Shown: in pieces, positions 6,176-7,666 of the stretch
How positions within the stretch are numbered: position 1 is the stretch's first letter
Layout of the letters: every line of letters begins with the position of its first letter
Assembly (NCBI GenBank): GCA_018895795.1
Contig: JAHINZ010000235.1
Location: 1 to 7,666 of the forward strand
Length of the DNA: 7,666 bases
From: Alphaproteobacteria bacterium
GTDB taxonomy: Bacteria; Pseudomonadota; Alphaproteobacteria; Caulobacterales; Caulobacteraceae
Direction of reading: 5' to 3'
Made by a program: the position numbers and the translations under genes
Notes under the pieces: model-generated
What the model saw: the letters and a program-made list of their open reading frames with translations, nothing else
Databases searched by the model: none
Told to the model about the DNA's origin: nothing

Positions 6176-6358
6176 ATGACCCCGAACGACGTATTTGCTC
6201 GCCAGACGCTCGAAAAGGGCGGCAAGGCTTGTGAACCTCGCCCGGATCGGGGAATGTCAAGGATTAGACAACTCCCGGCATGTAAGCTGTCCTTTCGGCG
6301 GCGGCGTGTAAGCCAGGAGCAGGCGTTCACGGCAGTAGCCGTCGCCGCCATAGCGTGA
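6176..6358 (+). CDS. Possible small protein or leader peptide upstream of clpX
   Basis: A 60-codon frame starts with ATG at 6176, preceded by AGGAAGGA (6163-6170) with a 5-base spacer, one of the best ribosome binding sites in the window. It stops at 6356-6358, 9 bases before the clpX ATG, so the two could be translationally linked. I recognise no family. The first 16 or so codons (MTPNDVFARQTLEKGG) use G or C at most third positions, like neighbouring genes. From about codon 17 the frame uses many A/T-ending and rare codons (AGA, ATA, TGT) and becomes Arg-rich, like non-coding DNA. There are two Cys in the middle and no membrane segment. It could be a short leader peptide, a decayed gene, or chance. 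Confidence 0.3.
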   Translation: MTPNDVFARQTLEKGGKACEPRPDRGMSRIRQLPACKLSFRRRRVSQEQAFTAVAVAAIA

Positions 6359-6367
6359 GAAGCGACC

Positions 6368-7621
6368 ATGACGAAAGCCGCGAGCGGCGATACCAAGAGC
6401 ACTCTGTATTGTTCTTTCTGCGGAAAGAGTCAGCATGAGGTGCGTAAGCTCATCGCGGGACCGACGGTGTTCATCTGCGATGAATGCGTCGAGCTCTGCA
6501 TGGATATCATCCGCGAAGAGCACAAGATCGCCTTCGTGAAGTCCAAGGACGGCGTTCCGACGCCGCGTGAGATCTGCGAGGTTCTGGACGATTACGTGAT
6601 CGGCCAGGGGCACGCCAAGAAGGTGCTCGCTGTAGCGGTGCACAATCACTACAAGCGCCTGAACCACGCGTCGAAGAACAACGACGTCGAACTGGCCAAA
6701 TCCAACATCCTGCTGGTCGGTCCCACCGGCACCGGCAAGACGCTTCTGGCCCAGACCCTGGCCCGAATCATCGACGTGCCGTTCACGATGGCGGACGCCA
6801 CGACCCTGACCGAAGCTGGCTATGTCGGTGAAGACGTCGAAAATATCGTCCTGAAGCTGCTGCAGGCCGCCGACTACAATGTCGAGCGCGCCCAACGCGG
6901 CATCGTCTATATCGACGAAATCGACAAGATCAGCCGCAAGTCCGACAATCCGTCGATCACGCGGGACGTCTCGGGCGAAGGCGTGCAGCAGGCCCTGCTG
7001 AAGATCATGGAAGGCACCGTCGCCTCCGTGCCGCCGCAAGGCGGGCGCAAGCATCCGCAGCAGGAATTCCTGCAGGTCGACACCACCAACATCCTGTTCA
7101 TCTGTGGCGGGGCGTTCGCGGGGCTGGAGCGCATCATTTCGGCGCGCGGCCAGGGCAAGTCGATCGGCTTCGGCGCCAAGGTCGCGGATCCCGAAGAGCG
7201 TCGCACGGGCGAAATCCTGCGCAACGTCGAGCCCGACGATCTGCAACGTTTCGGCCTCATTCCCGAGTTCATCGGCCGCTTGCCGGTGATCGCGACCCTG
7301 GAAGACCTCGACGAGGCGGCCCTGGTGAAGATCCTCACCGAACCGAAGAATGCGCTCGTGAAGCAGTACCAGCGCATGTTCGAGCTCGACGGCGTCGGAC
7401 TCGAGTTCGATGCCGAAGCGCTCGAGGCGATCGCCGACCTCGCGGTCGAACGCAAGACGGGCGCCCGCGGACTGCGCGCGATCCTCGAAGACGTCCTCGG
7501 ACCGATCATGTTCGACATCCCGTCGAACGACGATGTCGAGAAGGTCATCGTGACCCGCGATGCCGTTCAGACCGGCGCTGCGCCGACCTTCATCAAGCGT
7601 CGGGCCCGCAAGAGCGCCTGA
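6368..7621 (+). CDS. clpX: ATP-dependent Clp protease ATP-binding subunit ClpX
   Basis: This 417-residue AAA+ unfoldase forms a hexamer that recognises substrates, unfolds them and threads them into ClpP. The N-terminal zinc-binding domain has four Cys (C15, C18, C37, C40). The ATPase core shows Walker A GPTGTGKT (118-125), pore-1 GYVG (151-154), Walker B IVYIDEID (179-186), pore-2 region SGEGVQQ (202-208), the RKH loop (227-229), the arginine finger R304 in EFIGRLP, and sensor 2 GARGLR (365-370). The ClpP-docking loop IGF (267-269) is intact, so pairing with the ClpP encoded here is expected. Length is normal. ATG 6368 has GAGAAG 5 bases upstream (6357-6362), overlapping the stop of the small upstream frame. 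No terminator follows in the 45 bases left, so read-through to a downstream gene is open. It has a different transcription unit from clpP because cicA intervenes on the other strand. Confidence 0.98.
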   Translation: MTKAASGDTKSTLYCSFCGKSQHEVRKLIAGPTVFICDECVELCMDIIREEHKIAFVKSKDGVPTPREICEVLDDYVIGQGHAKKVLAVAVHNHYKRLNHASKNNDVELAKSNILLVGPTGTGKTLLAQTLARIIDVPFTMADATTLTEAGYVGEDVENIVLKLLQAADYNVERAQRGIVYIDEIDKISRKSDNPSITRDVSGEGVQQALLKIMEGTVASVPPQGGRKHPQQEFLQVDTTNILFICGGAFAGLERIISARGQGKSIGFGAKVADPEERRTGEILRNVEPDDLQRFGLIPEFIGRLPVIATLEDLDEAALVKILTEPKNALVKQYQRMFELDGVGLEFDAEALEAIADLAVERKTGARGLRAILEDVLGPIMFDIPSNDDVEKVIVTRDAVQTGAAPTFIKRRARKSA

Positions 7622-7666
7622 CCGCGCTAACTCGCAAGGCCCCGACGTTCGAGCAGAGGCTGGATC

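Larger units (their letters stand above)
6022..6367. other. Divergent cicA-clpX intergenic region
   Basis: These 346 bases separate two genes that point away from each other, so both promoters should be here, yet I find no convincing -35/-10 pair for either. What can be seen: two direct copies of GCGCGCCCT at 6028-6036 and 6039-6047 (11-bp period, next to the cicA start); a third GCGCGCCC at 6103-6110; a CcrM-type GATTC at 6075-6079; a 60-codon open frame (6176-6358) behind AGGAAGGA; two TGTAAGC copies (6281-6287 and 6307-6313); and a small hairpin ACGGC-AGTA-GCCGT (6329-6342) ahead of the clpX ribosome binding site GAGAAG (6357-6362). Confidence 0.6.

Noticed and set aside
6257..7246. 329-codon open frame on the minus strand opposite clpX
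   Set aside because: It is antisense to a fully conserved clpX and has no recognisable motif. It comes from the GC bias at third codon positions.
1..7666. CRISPR array, insertion sequence, attachment site, or defence or toxin system
   Set aside because: I saw no regularly spaced repeats, transposase, integrase or terminal inverted repeats. The tRNA-Leu 3' end shows no second copy in the window that would mark an integration site.

Overview
The window is high-GC chromosomal DNA from an alphaproteobacterium, most likely Caulobacter or a close relative (Caulobacterales). This rests on the gene order tig - clpP - (opposite-strand HAD phosphatase) - clpX. That is the Caulobacter arrangement, where the phosphatase gene cicA separates clpP from clpX. 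The Tig, ClpP and ClpX sequences also look Caulobacter-like from memory; no search was run. Almost everything here is housekeeping, and I do not see a new defence, mobile or biosynthetic system.

Layout. Positions 1-120 encode the C-terminal part of a sugar-type ABC transporter ATPase. At about 120 this reads in frame into the C-terminal ~208 residues of a long-type acetyl-CoA acetyltransferase (thiolase family), which ends at 747. The junction is also a break in codon use, so it is either a real deletion/recombination fusion or an assembly chimera. A histidine-phosphatase protein (752-1321) and a bifunctional NAD(P)H-hydrate repair enzyme (1332-2825) follow on the same strand with almost no spacing, so the three are probably co-transcribed. 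A tRNA-Leu(UAG) with encoded CCA (2848-2932) and a rho-independent terminator (2944-2977) close this block.

The second half is a protein quality-control cluster. tig (3122-4480) encodes the ribosome-bound chaperone trigger factor and has its own candidate promoter and a very clear terminator. clpP (4653-5279) encodes the serine peptidase, also with its own candidate promoter and terminator. cicA (5350-6021, minus strand) runs towards clpP. clpX (6368-7621) encodes the AAA+ unfoldase that feeds ClpP. Tig acts on new chains, and ClpX with ClpP forms the ClpXP protease, which in Caulobacter drives cell-cycle proteolysis. Because cicA lies between them and faces the other way, clpP and clpX cannot share a simple operon transcript.

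The only gene-free stretch over 300 bases is 6022-6367, between the divergent cicA and clpX. It holds a 60-codon open frame with a strong ribosome binding site that stops just ahead of clpX, a copy of a 17-bp repeat also found inside cicA, and one GANTC site. Positions 7622-7666 follow the clpX stop and show no gene or terminator before the window ends.
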